A stretch of 64,000 nucleotides of DNA from Sporichthyaceae bacterium (GCA_036493475.1 DASXPS010000147.1:1-64000); one strand, 5' to 3'; shown: positions 1 through 9,119, counted from the stretch's first letter. Notes: generated by a model from the letters alone, not told the origin. Program-made: numbers and translations.

Positions 1-1
1 A

Positions 2-1012
2 ATGTCGCGTTCCCACGTCGCCTCACCCGCGGCGATCCAGGGCTACTCCCCGGCGGACCTGAAAGCCGCTTACGCGATTCCGACCGAGCTCGGCGCCGGG
101 GCGACGGTGGCCATTGTGGATGCCTTCGACAACCCGAACGCCGAGGCCGATCTGGCCGTCTACCGAAACACGTGGGGGCTGCCACCGTGCGGCAGCGGCG
201 ACGGATGCTTCCGCAAGGTGAACCAGGACGGGGACACCGGGTCGCTGCCGTCGACCGATTCGGGATGGGCCAGCGAGATCTCCCTGGACCTGCAGATGGT
301 GTCCGCGGCGTGCCCCCGGTGCAAGATCCTGCTCGTCGAGGCCGACGACACCGACTACGACAATCTGGGCGCCGCGGAGAACTACGCGGCCACGCAGGGC
401 GTGGCCGCCATCTCCAACAGCTACGGCGGCACCGAATTCCCCGACGGTGTCAGCCAAGCGAGGCGGTACTTCGACCATCCGGGCATCGCCGTTCTCGCCG
501 CGTCCGGCGACGACGGCTTCCGGGTGGAGTTCCCGGCGGCGGCGCCGGGAGTCATCGCGGTCGGTGGCACTCGCCTGGATCGGGCGGCGAACGGCCGCGG
601 CTGGACCGAATCCGCGTGGATCGACGCGGGCAGCGGATGCTCGCCGTTTCGGCCCAAGCCCGCCTGGCAGCATGACCCCGGTTGTCACAGTCGGACCGTG
701 ACCGACGTAGCGGCCGTGGCGGACCCCAACACCGGCCCCGCCGTGTATGACTCGTTCAGCGGCGGGTGGACGGTCATCGCCGGCACCAGTGCCTCGACGC
801 CGATCCTCGCCGGGATGTACGCCCTCGCCGGCAACCCATACCCCAGCGCTCAGCCCCTTTACGACACCGCCAACGCAGCGGGCCTCAATGACGTGACGAC
901 GGGTCAGACCGACGACTGCGACACCGCGTACCTGTGCCAAGCCATGCCCGGGTACGACGGCCCCACCGGCATGGGCACCCCCAACGGTCTCCTCGCCCTC
1001 GGCGGCGCGTGA
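2..1012 (+). CDS. Secreted sedolisin-family (S53) serine peptidase, 5' end cut by the window
   Basis: Extracellular protein-degrading enzyme of the sedolisin family, which uses a Ser-Glu-Asp triad. Visible residues are Glu92 and Asp96 in SEISLD (the ExxxD spacing of sedolisins), Asp170 in AASGDDG (oxyanion-hole Asp) and Ser263 in GTSASTP. Paired cysteines (63/69, 104/107, 213/228) suggest disulfides, as expected of a secreted protein. There is no signal peptide. The frame opens at the window edge and begins at the start of the mature catalytic domain (YSPADLKAAY), so base 2 is probably an internal Met and the signal and propeptide lie outside. The stop at 1010-1012 is followed by convergent dipZ. 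Confidence 0.85.
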   Translation: MSRSHVASPAAIQGYSPADLKAAYAIPTELGAGATVAIVDAFDNPNAEADLAVYRNTWGLPPCGSGDGCFRKVNQDGDTGSLPSTDSGWASEISLDLQMVSAACPRCKILLVEADDTDYDNLGAAENYAATQGVAAISNSYGGTEFPDGVSQARRYFDHPGIAVLAASGDDGFRVEFPAAAPGVIAVGGTRLDRAANGRGWTESAWIDAGSGCSPFRPKPAWQHDPGCHSRTVTDVAAVADPNTGPAVYDSFSGGWTVIAGTSASTPILAGMYALAGNPYPSAQPLYDTANAAGLNDVTTGQTDDCDTAYLCQAMPGYDGPTGMGTPNGLLALGGA

Positions 1013-1043
1013 CCCACCGGGCCCGCGCATCGACGAGTGCCCG

Positions 1044-2423
1044 TCACTGCTGTCGTCCCACACCGCCCGCCGCGCCGTTGACCCCGAGCAGATGGCGGAC
1101 CAGGGCGTCGGTGCGGTCGTAGTCGCCCTCCCCGAAGTGGGTGGCGCGGATGTGGCCCTGCTGATCGATCAGATATTGCGCCGGCCAGTACTGGTTGTGG
1201 AACTGACCCCACGTGGTGTCGTCCGGGTCCAGCGCCACCGGGTATCGCACGCCGAGACGTTTGATGGCGTCGGCGACGTTGCCGGGGTCGGCCTCGTACT
1301 TGAACTCCGGGGTGTGCACGCCGACCACCACCAGGCCCCGGGCGTGGTAGCGGTCCCACAGTGCCTTGACGTGCGGCAGCGCGCGCAGGCAGTTGATGCA
1401 GGAGTAGGTCCAGAAGTCGACCAGCACCACCTTGCCGCGCAGCGCGGCCATCGTCAGCGGTTGCCCGTCGGCGGTGTTGTACCAGCGGGAGATCCCACCG
1501 AACTCCGGCGCCGGGCCGAAGTCGCGGATGACGTCGGTCTGCGGGTAGCCGTTGTGTCGTAGCTCGTCCGGGTCGAACCGCACGAGGTGGTCGCTGTCGG
1601 CGTCGGTGAGGCCCGCCTCCCCCGCCGCCGACCGGGCCGCCGCGGCTTGATCGGCGACCAACGCTGCGGACCGGCCACCGCCACCCCGGCTGTTCGAGGC
1701 GACGTGCTGCTGCAGCCCGGCGAACGGGGTGGCCGACCACGCGGTGTGGGTGGAGACCCAGGCGTTGAGCCGGGTGTCGGACTTGGTGCCGATGAGCACG
1801 CCGGTGATCAGCAGGACGACGCCCATTGCCGGCAGCACCAGGCTGCCGCCACGCGAGGCCTGCATCAGTCGGCGGCTCACCCCGGCACCACCGAGCACGA
1901 TTGCGGCCAGCGGCAGGCTCATGCCCAGCACGTAGGCGAGGGTGATCTGCACCCGCTCGCCGAAGTCGGTGCCGGTGGCCGTGGCGGCGGTCACCGAGGC
2001 GAACAGCGGGCCGGCGCAGGGCGACCACACCAGGCCCAACCCGCTGCCCAGCAGCACCCCCCCGGCGAACCCGGTCCGCCCGGCACCGTCGCGCGGACCG
2101 CGCGCCACCACCGACTGCATTCGGGTCGTGAAGCGTTGCTCGAGTGGCGGGATCAGCAGCACCACCGCGAACCCGACCAGGATCACCACCGCGATCCAGC
2201 GCAGCGTGTTGGCCGGCAAACCCAACGCGGAGATGGCCTCGCCCAGGGCGAGCACCGAGAGCCCGAACGTGGCGACGATCCCGGCCACGATGCCCCACGA
2301 CCGGGACCGCCGGCCGCCGGTTGCGGCCGCGAGGATCGCGGGCAACAACGGCAGCACGCACGGAGTGAGCACCGATGCCGCGCCCACCAGCAGGGAGACC
2401 AGCAACAGCACGACCATCGACAC
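1044..2423 (-). CDS. dipZ: DipZ-type thiol-disulfide transporter: CcdA membrane domain plus TlpA-like thioredoxin domain
   Basis: Carries reducing equivalents across the membrane to extracytoplasmic thiols. The first 230 or so residues form a CcdA/DsbD-type bundle of hydrophobic helices with the two family cysteine motifs TPCVLPLLP and SPCAGP. The C-terminal part (about residues 290-440) is a TlpA/AhpC-like thioredoxin domain with the active site C342-I-N-C345 in the WTYSCINC context. This domain order and the 459-residue length fit mycobacterial DipZ. The start is GTG at 2423 or ATG at 2417; neither has a strong Shine-Dalgarno. It lies downstream of, and on the same strand as, the NhaA-DsbA fusion, so both genes supply thioredoxin-fold domains outside the membrane. 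Confidence 0.88.
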   Translation of the reverse strand: MSMVVLLLVSLLVGAASVLTPCVLPLLPAILAAATGGRRSRSWGIVAGIVATFGLSVLALGEAISALGLPANTLRWIAVVILVGFAVVLLIPPLEQRFTTRMQSVVARGPRDGAGRTGFAGGVLLGSGLGLVWSPCAGPLFASVTAATATGTDFGERVQITLAYVLGMSLPLAAIVLGGAGVSRRLMQASRGGSLVLPAMGVVLLITGVLIGTKSDTRLNAWVSTHTAWSATPFAGLQQHVASNSRGGGGRSAALVADQAAAARSAAGEAGLTDADSDHLVRFDPDELRHNGYPQTDVIRDFGPAPEFGGISRWYNTADGQPLTMAALRGKVVLVDFWTYSCINCLRALPHVKALWDRYHARGLVVVGVHTPEFKYEADPGNVADAIKRLGVRYPVALDPDDTTWGQFHNQYWPAQYLIDQQGHIRATHFGEGDYDRTDALVRHLLGVNGAAGGVGRQQ

Positions 2424-2560
2424 CAGCCCTGCAGCGACGAATCGGGTGGATTCCCGTTATCGATCCTGCGTCGGGATCCGCGCCCGACCTAGACCTGCAG
2501 CCCGGTCGTAACGTCTTCGTAAGTGGGGCCGAGTGCCCCCGGACCCCATCTGATAGTACG

Positions 2561-4462
2561 TCAGCTGCGGGCGGGCAACGCCGCCCGCGCCCGCGCCTCG
2601 CGCACCGCGCGCAGCAGCGAGTCCAGGTCGTAGGCCCCGGTGTGCCGGACGCCGTTGACGAAGAACGTCGGGGTGCCGGCCACGTCGGACTCATCCGCAC
2701 TGTCCACGTCCGCGGCCACCCGGTCGGCCCACTTGTGCTCGCGCAATTCCGTCACCACGCGTTCGCCGTCCAGGCCGAGGTCATCGGCGTAGCGCCGCAG
2801 GTCTTTCGGCGTCAGCGCATCCTGGTGCGTCAACAGCACCCGGTGCATCTCCCAGAACGCGCCCTGCGCGCCGGCCGCCTCGGCCGCTTCGGCGGCCAGC
2901 CGCGCCCGCGGGTGCACGTCGTCCAGCGGCAGGTGCCGCCACACGTAGCGCAGGTCGCCGATCTCGGCGAGCAGCTCGCGCACCGACTCCTCGGCCAGCC
3001 CGCAGTAGGGGCACTCGAAGTCGCCGTACTCGAGCAGGGTCACCGGGGCGTCGGCCGGCCCGCGGATGTGGTCGCGGCCGTCGTCCACCGGGTCGGCCAG
3101 GTCGAGGATCATGGTTGAGCCGCCGAACAGCCAGCGAATCCGCGTGTACTTCGGCAGCCGGCTCACCAGCACGAACCACATCCAGGTGAGCGCGGAGGAG
3201 AACACCGCGGAGCACAGGATGCCGAACTTGGCCCGGTCCAGGTCGGTGCTGTGAAAGGCCAACGAGGCGATCAGCAGCGAGACGGTGAACCCGACCCCGG
3301 TGATCGCGCCGCCGCCGCCGACCGCGCCCCAGCCGACCGGCGGACGCAGCCGACCGCGGGTCAGCTTGGTGACCAGTGCGCAGGTCGCGGTCACCCCGAC
3401 CGGCTTGCCGACCAGGTACCCGAGCAGGATGCCCAGGGTGATCGGGGACCGGAACGAGTCGGCGATGAAGCCCATGTCGAGGTGGACGCCGGCGTTGGCC
3501 AGCGCGAACAGCGGCACCAGCACGTAGGACGTCCACGGGTGGTAGAGCTGCTGCAGCCGGTCGTTGGGGGAGACCGAGGCGTTCAACGCCACCGACGCCT
3601 CGCGCAGCAGCTGCGGGGTGGGTTGCTCGCGGAAGCCGCGGAAGCTCTCGGTGGCCAGCTCCAGGTCGGTGCGTGAGGCCGGGGCGGCGTAGACCAGCAG
3701 CCCCGCGGCCAGCCCCACCACCAGCGGGTCGACGCCGGATTTGAGCATCGCCACCCAGGACGCCACGCCGAGGGCGAACACCAACAGCCCCAGCCGCAGC
3801 CGGGCGAGGGCCAGCAGCACGATCCCGGCGAAGAACCCCACGGAGATCCAGAACTTCTCCCACTGCACCTCGCCGGCGTAGACGGTGGCGATGACCAACA
3901 GTGCGAGCAGGTCGTCGACCACCACCACGGTGAGGATGAACCCGCGCAGCCGGTCCGGCACCCGCTTGCCGACCAGCGCCAGCACGCCGAGGGCGAACGC
4001 GGTGTCCGTGGACATCGCCGTGCCCCAGCCGTGCGAGCCCGCCTTTCCCGCGTTGAACGCCAGGTAGATCCCGACCGCGCCGAGCATGCCGCCGCAGCCG
4101 GCCAGCACCGGCAGCACCACCCGGTTGCGCTCCCGGAACTCGCCGAGGTCGAACTCGCGGCGCGCCTCCAGGCCGATGACCAGGAAGAAGAAGGTCATCA
4201 CCCCGGAGTTGACCCAGTCCCGCAGCTCCATCGCCACGCCGTAGTCGCTGATCCGGATGGACAGCGTCGAATGCCAAACCCGCAGGTAGGAGCCGTCGTC
4301 GACGTTCACCCAGAGCAGCGCGGCGACCGCGGCGGCGAACAGCACTACCGCCGAACTGGTCTCGGTGCCCAGGAAGCGGCGCAGCGCGGTGTCCGCCCGC
4401 GTCCGCATGGTGCGGCCCGCGGCGGCCAGGGCGTCACTCATCGGCGGCGAACTTTCGCTCAT
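2561..4462 (-). CDS. nhaA: Na+/H+ antiporter NhaA fused to a C-terminal DsbA-like thioredoxin domain
   Basis: Residues about 15-440 are a complete NhaA-type sodium/proton antiporter. The signature segments are VNSGVMTFFFLVIGLEARRE, the paired aspartates in VVVDDLLALLVIA and the helix around GFTVSLLIASLAF. Residues about 460-633 are a DsbA-like thioredoxin domain with active site C484-P-Y-C487 (FECPYC) and the cis-Pro region GTPTFFVNG. Such fusions are known in actinobacteria. The first ATG (4462) lies inside a dispersed palindromic repeat, so the first seven residues may be repeat-derived; Met8 (4441) is an alternative start. The neighbouring dipZ could redox-partner the DsbA domain (inference). 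Confidence 0.9.
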   Translation of the reverse strand: MSESSPPMSDALAAAGRTMRTRADTALRRFLGTETSSAVVLFAAAVAALLWVNVDDGSYLRVWHSTLSIRISDYGVAMELRDWVNSGVMTFFFLVIGLEARREFDLGEFRERNRVVLPVLAGCGGMLGAVGIYLAFNAGKAGSHGWGTAMSTDTAFALGVLALVGKRVPDRLRGFILTVVVVDDLLALLVIATVYAGEVQWEKFWISVGFFAGIVLLALARLRLGLLVFALGVASWVAMLKSGVDPLVVGLAAGLLVYAAPASRTDLELATESFRGFREQPTPQLLREASVALNASVSPNDRLQQLYHPWTSYVLVPLFALANAGVHLDMGFIADSFRSPITLGILLGYLVGKPVGVTATCALVTKLTRGRLRPPVGWGAVGGGGAITGVGFTVSLLIASLAFHSTDLDRAKFGILCSAVFSSALTWMWFVLVSRLPKYTRIRWLFGGSTMILDLADPVDDGRDHIRGPADAPVTLLEYGDFECPYCGLAEESVRELLAEIGDLRYVWRHLPLDDVHPRARLAAEAAEAAGAQGAFWEMHRVLLTHQDALTPKDLRRYADDLGLDGERVVTELREHKWADRVAADVDSADESDVAGTPTFFVNGVRHTGAYDLDSLLRAVREARARAALPARS

Positions 4463-4572
4463 TCATGATCTGGCGGAGTTCTCTCATACGTGGGGCGTCA
4501 CTTTCGGCGGCCGAAAGGGCCCGGCGATGACGCCTCGCGTATGAAAGTGCCCGCTGCGCTCATGAATGAGCG
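4456..4572. repeat. Dispersed palindromic element, family 1, copy A (117 bp)
   Basis: The ends are the inverted repeat CGCTCATTCATGA / TCATGAATGAGCG, with an inner GGCGTCA / TGACGCC pair and CATACG / CGTATG pairs. The reverse complement aligns with 60543-60638. The first 16 bases are identical, GGCGTCAT and TGACGCCCC are shared, and the last 35 bases differ at only about three positions. Copy B lacks about 21 bases near one end. Two copies 56 kb apart with conserved ends and variable middles indicate a mobile or REP/MITE-like family. It separates nhaA from the lon promoter and supplies the first nhaA codons. Confidence 0.85.
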
Positions 4573-4654
4573 GAGGGAGGGGGGGTCGACGGGCATGGCG
4601 CACAGCATTCCGGACGCGTCCGCTGACAGCGGAATCCGGTCGGAATGAAGCCGG

Positions 4655-4675
4655 GTTGAGTCGTGTTGACGCAAG
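4655..4675 (+). promoter_or_regulatory. HAIR-like operator (probable HspR site) upstream of lon
   Basis: GTTGAGT-N7-ACGCAAG matches 12 of 14 positions of the HspR-associated inverted repeat (CTTGAGT-N7-ACTCAAG). A second partial palindrome, TTGA-N5-TCAA, follows at 4679-4691. It ends 27 bp before the lon start codon and overlaps a TTGACG hexamer that could be a -35. In Streptomyces lon is part of the HspR regulon, so heat-shock repression of lon is the likely role. Confidence 0.7.
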
Positions 4676-4702
4676 TCTTGAACGGCTCAATTAAGGGGTC
4701 CC

Positions 4703-7045
4703 ATGAGCGAGATGACGCTGCCGCTGTTGCCGCTGGACGGCCTGGTCGTGCTGCCCGGCATGGTGCTGCCGCTGGCCCTGAGCGACGCCGAGACCCGCGC
4801 CGCCGTCGAGGCGGCGCAGGCCTCCGCCCCGGAGGCCCAGGCCAGGGTGCTGCTCGTTCCCCGGCTGAACGGCAAGTACACGACGGTCGGCACGGTCGCG
4901 GTGATCGAGCAGGTCGGCCGGATGCGCGGCGGGGAGCACGTCGCGGTGGTCCGCGGCACCGGGCGGGTGCGCATCGGCACCGGGACCTCCGGGCCGGGCG
5001 CGGCGCTGTGGGTCGAGGTCACCGAACTGCCGGAGGTCGTCGAGGAGTCGGCGACCGTGCTGGCGCGGGAGTACAAGGCGCTGGCCACCTCGATCCTGCA
5101 GCAGCGCGGCGCCTGGCAATTCGTGGACGCGCTGCCCGGGGTGGACGACCCGTCCGCGCTGGCCGACGTGGCCGGCTACGCCCCCTACCTGACGCGGGAT
5201 CAGAAGATCGTGCTGCTGGAGACGACCGACGTCGCCGAGCGGTTGACCAAGCTGGTCGCGTGGAGCCGGGAGCACCTGACCGAGCTCGACGTCGCGGAGA
5301 GCATCCGCAAGGACGTCGCGGAGGGCATGGAGAAGCAGCAGCGCGAGTTCTTGCTGCGCCAGCAGCTGGCCGCGATCCGCAAGGAGCTGGCCGAGCTGTC
5401 CGGCGCCCCGGCGACCGAGGAGCAGGACTACCGCGCCAGGGTCGAGGCCGCGGCGCTGCCGGAGAAGGTGCGTGAGGCCGCGTTGGCCGAGGTGGACAAG
5501 CTGGAGCGCACCTCCGAACAATCCCCCGAGGTCGGCTGGATCCGGACATGGCTGGACACGATCCTCGACCTGCCGTGGGGGGAGCACACCGACGACGCCT
5601 ACGACATGGCGGGCGCGCGGGCGGTGCTCGACGCGGACCACGCCGGGCTGGACGACGTGAAGGACCGCGTCGTGGAATATCTGGCGGTGCGCAAGCGGCG
5701 CGCCGACCGGGGGCTCGGCGTGGTCGGCGGACGGCGGTCCGGTGCCGTGCTGGCGCTGGTCGGCCCGCCCGGTGTGGGCAAGACGTCGCTGGGTGAGTCG
5801 GTGGCCCGGGCCATGGGACGCAAGTTCGTCCGGGTGGCGCTGGGTGGGGTGCGGGACGAGGCCGAGATCCGTGGCCACCGCAAGACCTACGTCGGCGCCA
5901 TGGCGGGCCGCATCGCCCGGGCGATCAAAGAGGCCGGGTCGATGAACCCGGTCATGCTGCTCGACGAGGTGGACAAGCTCGGCGCGGACTACCGCGGCGA
6001 TCCGACCGCGGCGCTGTTGGAGGTGCTGGACCCGGCGCAGAACCACACCTTCCGGGACCACTACCTGGAGGTCGAGCTCGACCTGTCCGACGTGCTGTTC
6101 CTGGCCACGGCCAACACCTTGGAGTCCATCCCCGGTCCGCTGCTGGACCGGATGGAGCTGATCCGGCTGGACGGCTACACCGAGGAGGAGAAGGTCGTCA
6201 TCGCCCGCGATCACCTGATGCTACGTCAGATCGAGCGGGCGGGTCTGACGGCGGACGAGGTGTCCATCACCGACGAGGCGTTGCGTCGATTGGCCGCGGA
6301 GTACACCCGCGAGGCCGGGGTGCGGGACCTGGAGCGGTCCATCGCCCGGGTGCTGCGCAAGGTCGCGGCCCGGCCGCAGGACGCCGAGCCGGTCACCGTC
6401 GATCCGGACAACCTGGCGACCTACGTCGGACGGCCGCGGCACCTGCCCGAGTCGGCCGAACGCACCGCCCTACCGGGCGTGGCGACCGGCCTGGCGGTCA
6501 CCGGCGCGGGCGGCGACGTGCTGTTCATCGAAGCGTCGCTGGCCGAGGCGGAAACCGGCACGACCGGGGTCACCATCACCGGTCAGCTCGGTGAGGTGAT
6601 GAAGGAGTCCGCGCAGATCGCGCTGTCCTTCCTGCGCTCCAACGGCGCGGCGCTGGGCGTGCCCACCGCGCAGCTGCACGACCGCAGCGTGCACCTGCAC
6701 GTGCCCGCGGGTGCGGTGCCGAAGGACGGCCCGAGCGCCGGCATCACCATGACCACGGCGCTGGCCTCGTTGCTGTCCGGCCGTCCGGTGCGCTCCGACG
6801 TCGCGATGACCGGTGAGGTGTCGCTGACCGGGCGGGTGCTGCCGATCGGTGGCGTCAAGCAGAAGCTGCTCGCCGCGCACCGGGCCGGTATCACCACGGT
6901 GCTGATCCCGGCGCGCAACGAGCCGGACCTGGACGACGTGCCGGAGGCGGTGCGGGAGAAGCTGACCATTCACCCGGTCAGCGACGTCCGTGACGTGCTG
7001 CGCCTGGCGCTGACCGAGGTGGACGCTGCCGCCCTGGCCGCCTGA
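4703..7045 (+). CDS. lon: ATP-dependent Lon protease
   Basis: Cytoplasmic AAA+ protease that degrades damaged and regulatory proteins. Full length at 780 residues. An N-terminal substrate-binding (LAN) domain occupies about residues 5-195. The AAA+ module has Walker A GPPGVGKT (354-361) and Walker [10 protein letters not shown]. The C-terminal serine-lysine protease domain has Ser678 in PKDGPSAG and Lys719 in PIGGVK. ATG at 4703 is preceded by AAGGGG. The start region carries a HAIR-like operator, so heat-shock control is expected. A large stem-loop follows the stop. Confidence 0.97.
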   Translation: MSEMTLPLLPLDGLVVLPGMVLPLALSDAETRAAVEAAQASAPEAQARVLLVPRLNGKYTTVGTVAVIEQVGRMRGGEHVAVVRGTGRVRIGTGTSGPGAALWVEVTELPEVVEESATVLAREYKALATSILQQRGAWQFVDALPGVDDPSALADVAGYAPYLTRDQKIVLLETTDVAERLTKLVAWSREHLTELDVAESIRKDVAEGMEKQQREFLLRQQLAAIRKELAELSGAPATEEQDYRARVEAAALPEKVREAALAEVDKLERTSEQSPEVGWIRTWLDTILDLPWGEHTDDAYDMAGARAVLDADHAGLDDVKDRVVEYLAVRKRRADRGLGVVGGRRSGAVLALVGPPGVGKTSLGESVARAMGRKFVRVALGGVRDEAEIRGHRKTYVGAMAGRIARAIKEAGSMNPVMLLDEVDKLGADYRGDPTAALLEVLDPAQNHTFRDHYLEVELDLSDVLFLATANTLESIPGPLLDRMELIRLDGYTEEEKVVIARDHLMLRQIERAGLTADEVSITDEALRRLAAEYTREAGVRDLERSIARVLRKVAARPQDAEPVTVDPDNLATYVGRPRHLPESAERTALPGVATGLAVTGAGGDVLFIEASLAEAETGTTGVTITGQLGEVMKESAQIALSFLRSNGAALGVPTAQLHDRSVHLHVPAGAVPKDGPSAGITMTTALASLLSGRPVRSDVAMTGEVSLTGRVLPIGGVKQKLLAAHRAGITTVLIPARNEPDLDDVPEAVREKLTIHPVSDVRDVLRLALTEVDAAALAA

Positions 7046-7051
7046 CCCGCA

Positions 7052-7097
7052 GGCGTCCGCTCAACAGTGAGCTATAGCTCACGGTGGAGCGGACGCC
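7052..7097. terminator. Large stem-loop between lon and the DUF2630 gene
   Basis: Outer arms GGCGTCCGCTC (7052-7062) and GAGCGGACGCC (7087-7097) are perfectly complementary. Inside them is the perfect palindrome GTGAGCTATAGCTCAC (7067-7082). It lies 7 nt after the lon stop, between convergent genes, so a bidirectional terminator is the simplest reading. There is no T-run. Confidence 0.6.
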
Positions 7098-7122
7098 CGG
7101 CGGACGTGGGCGGTGCCGGGGA

Positions 7123-7353
7123 TTACTGGAGGTACTGCTCGACCTCGGGGATGGGGCGGGCATGCGCTTCGGCCGGGTCCTTGCCGAATTCGCGCAGGGC
7201 CTGACGCTGCCGGAGCAGGTCCCAGCACTGGTCGAGCTGCTGCTCGACCCGGGCCCGGTGGGCCTGCCGCTCCGCGCTGGTCTCGGTGTCGACGGCCAGC
7301 GCCTTCTCCTCGCTCACCAGCGCAGCGACCTTGGCCAGAATGTCCTCATCCAT
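7123..7353 (-). CDS. DUF2630 family small protein
   Basis: A 76-residue, highly charged helical protein starting MDEDILAKVAALVSEE and containing the family core QLDQCWDLLRQRQALRE with a C-terminal VEQYLQ. This resembles DUF2630, a short actinobacterial family of unknown function. ATG at 7353 is the only start that gives the family length; the frame extends upstream only as an open reading frame antisense to the ACT gene. It is convergent with lon and divergent from the ACT-domain gene 52 bp away. No function can be assigned. Confidence 0.8.
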   Translation of the reverse strand: MDEDILAKVAALVSEEKALAVDTETSAERQAHRARVEQQLDQCWDLLRQRQALREFGKDPAEAHARPIPEVEQYLQ

Positions 7354-7405
7354 ACCGGGAGTATGCCTGCACAGCGCCGGGGCGCACGGACTAGCCTGCC
7401 GCGGT

Positions 7406-7798
7406 ATGGCACATATGGCAGTGGACCTGGTCATCGACGTGGTGAACAGCCCCGGAGCCCTGGCCCGGGTGGCGGCCGCGATCAGTGATGCGGGGGTGAA
7501 CATCGCGGCGGCGACCTGCGTGGGCAAGCACGAGCAGGCGGAGATGCACATCCTCGTGCCGCATGCCGAGGCGGCGAAGCACGCGCTGTCCATCTCCGGG
7601 CTCACAGTCAGTCACGAGCACCACGTGGTGGTGGTCGACGTGGTCGACCGACCCGGCGTGCTCGCGGACCTGGCCCGCAAGATTGCCGAGGCCGGCGTCA
7701 ACCTGGAAGTGGTGTACGTGGCCACCCGGGACCGCGTGGTGTTCGGCTCGCCCGACCTGGCCGCGCTGAAAAAGGTCCTGGGCGTCCCGGAGTTGTGA
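7406..7798 (+). CDS. Tandem ACT-domain protein
   Basis: 130 residues with two ACT-type regulatory domains. The first (about 4-65) is VDLVIDVVNSPGALARVAAA, and the second (about 70-128) is VVVDVVDRPGVLADLARKI. The glycine/proline ligand-site pattern is present in each. ACT domains bind amino acids or other small ligands; with no catalytic domain here, the protein is a stand-alone sensor or partner subunit of unknown target. ATG at 7406 is chosen because the upstream codons are not conserved-looking. Its stop overlaps the next gene's GTG start (GTGA), so it heads a three-gene operon with the SRPBCC and HAD genes. Confidence 0.85.
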   Translation: MAHMAVDLVIDVVNSPGALARVAAAISDAGVNIAAATCVGKHEQAEMHILVPHAEAAKHALSISGLTVSHEHHVVVVDVVDRPGVLADLARKIAEAGVNLEVVYVATRDRVVFGSPDLAALKKVLGVPEL

Positions 7799-8265
7799 AC
7801 CACCACGCGATTCCCTGGCCCGACCTGAGCGGCCGGCCGCATGCGCACGTGGTGGAGCGCGACATGGTCGCCTCGGCGCCGGCCATCTACCGAGCCTGGA
7901 CCGTGCACTGCGACCGCTGGTTGTCGCTGCCCGGCCGGGCGCTGATGCGGGCCGAGGTCGGGGAGCCGTTCTACTTCGAGACCGAGTTCAACAACCGGCG
8001 CTACCCGCACTACGGCCGGTTCCTGGTGCTGGAGCCGGACCGGCGCATCGTGCTGACCTGGGTGACCGGGCCGAACGGCACCGGGGGCGTGGAGACGGTA
8101 TTGAGCATCGAGCTCACCCCGGCCCACTCGGGCACCCACGTGCGCCTGGCGCATGCCGGCTTCCTCACCGAGGCCGCCAGCCGGGAGCATGAGCACGCCT
8201 GGCACGTGGTGTTGCGCAATCTGGATGCCGTACTGGTCGACGAGCCGATCGAGGAGGAACTGTGA
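7795..8265 (+). CDS. SRPBCC / AHSA1-like domain protein
   Basis: 156-residue protein of the START/SRPBCC superfamily, a hydrophobic-cavity fold. The AHSA1-like pattern is visible in the opening helix and strand (HVVERDMVASAPAIYRAWT), the central FLVLEPDRRIVLTW and the C-terminal helix beginning EHEHAWHVVLRNLDAVL. No catalytic residues can be assigned and the ligand is unknown. The GTG start at 7795 overlaps the preceding stop and the gene's own stop overlaps the next GTG, so translation is probably coupled across all three genes. Confidence 0.78.
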   Translation: MNHHAIPWPDLSGRPHAHVVERDMVASAPAIYRAWTVHCDRWLSLPGRALMRAEVGEPFYFETEFNNRRYPHYGRFLVLEPDRRIVLTWVTGPNGTGGVETVLSIELTPAHSGTHVRLAHAGFLTEAASREHEHAWHVVLRNLDAVLVDEPIEEEL

Positions 8266-8921
8266 AGCCGGAAGCCGTCGCCTTCGACGTGATGGAGACG
8301 CTGATCTCGCTGGAGCCGCTGGGTGAGCGGTTGACCGACGTCGGGTTGCCCGCCAACGCCGTGCATGCGTGGTTCCCGCGCACCTTGTTGTACGGGCTGG
8401 GGTTGTCCGTGGTCGGGGACTACATCCCGTTCCCGGTCGCCGCGGCGGAGTCGCTGCGCGCGGTCAGCCGGCACACGCTGAGCGATGACCAGGTCGCCCA
8501 CGTACTGGCCGGCGTCAAGGAGTTGCCCGCGCACCCGGACGTGGCGGCGTGCATGAAGACGTTGGCCTCCGGTGGCGTACGGATGATCTGCCTGACCAAC
8601 GGGTCCGCGGAGATCACCGGCAATTTCCTGGACCGCAACGGGCTGAGCGACTACATCGAGTCGGTGGCGACCACCGCCGAGGTGGGTACCTGGAAGCCGC
8701 CCGCGGCGGTGTATCACCACGGCTGCGCCCGGCTCGGTCTGATGCCCCATCAGGTGGCGTTGGTGGCGGTGCACGCCTGGGACTGTCACGGAGCGAAGAA
8801 AGCCGGGCTGATGGCCGGCTGGGCGGCGCGCGCCGAGGGCAAGTACGGGGAGATCTTCACCCCGGCCGACGTCATGGGCGAGGACCTGGTCGAGGTGGCC
8901 GAGGGCCTGGTGGCGCTCTGA
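8262..8921 (+). CDS. HAD-superfamily hydrolase, haloacid dehalogenase type II-like
   Basis: 219-residue HAD hydrolase. Motif I is FDVMETL, with Asp9 as the nucleophile; motif II is LTNGS, motif III is the Lys of TWKPP and motif IV is HAWDCHGA. The lack of a second Asp two residues after the nucleophile (DVME rather than DxD) points to the dehalogenase or type II branch rather than a phosphatase. The cap region lies between residues about 15 and 95. The substrate is unknown. The GTG start overlaps the SRPBCC stop. Last gene of the ACT-SRPBCC-HAD operon. Confidence 0.82.
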   Translation: MKPEAVAFDVMETLISLEPLGERLTDVGLPANAVHAWFPRTLLYGLGLSVVGDYIPFPVAAAESLRAVSRHTLSDDQVAHVLAGVKELPAHPDVAACMKTLASGGVRMICLTNGSAEITGNFLDRNGLSDYIESVATTAEVGTWKPPAAVYHHGCARLGLMPHQVALVAVHAWDCHGAKKAGLMAGWAARAEGKYGEIFTPADVMGEDLVEVAEGLVAL

Positions 8922-9119
8922 CGCGGCCGTGAGTGCCGAGGGGCGCCCGGATGCCAAGGGCGCGGCCCGTTTTCTCGGTCCGGGTCGACCCCCGATGCCC
9001 GTCACCCGGGCGCCCGTGGTGCGCCCGACCGCGGACGGCAAACGTGACGTGGTCGGGCGGGACTTGGAGTCACGAAAGCCGCGATTCGGTTCCATGGGAC
9101 GTCGCGGGCGAAATGGCGT

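Noticed and set aside
904-2700. Long open frame of 598 codons on the minus strand overlapping dipZ
   Set aside because: Arg/Gly/Pro-rich product without family features, in another frame of the clearly coding dipZ; a high-GC shadow.
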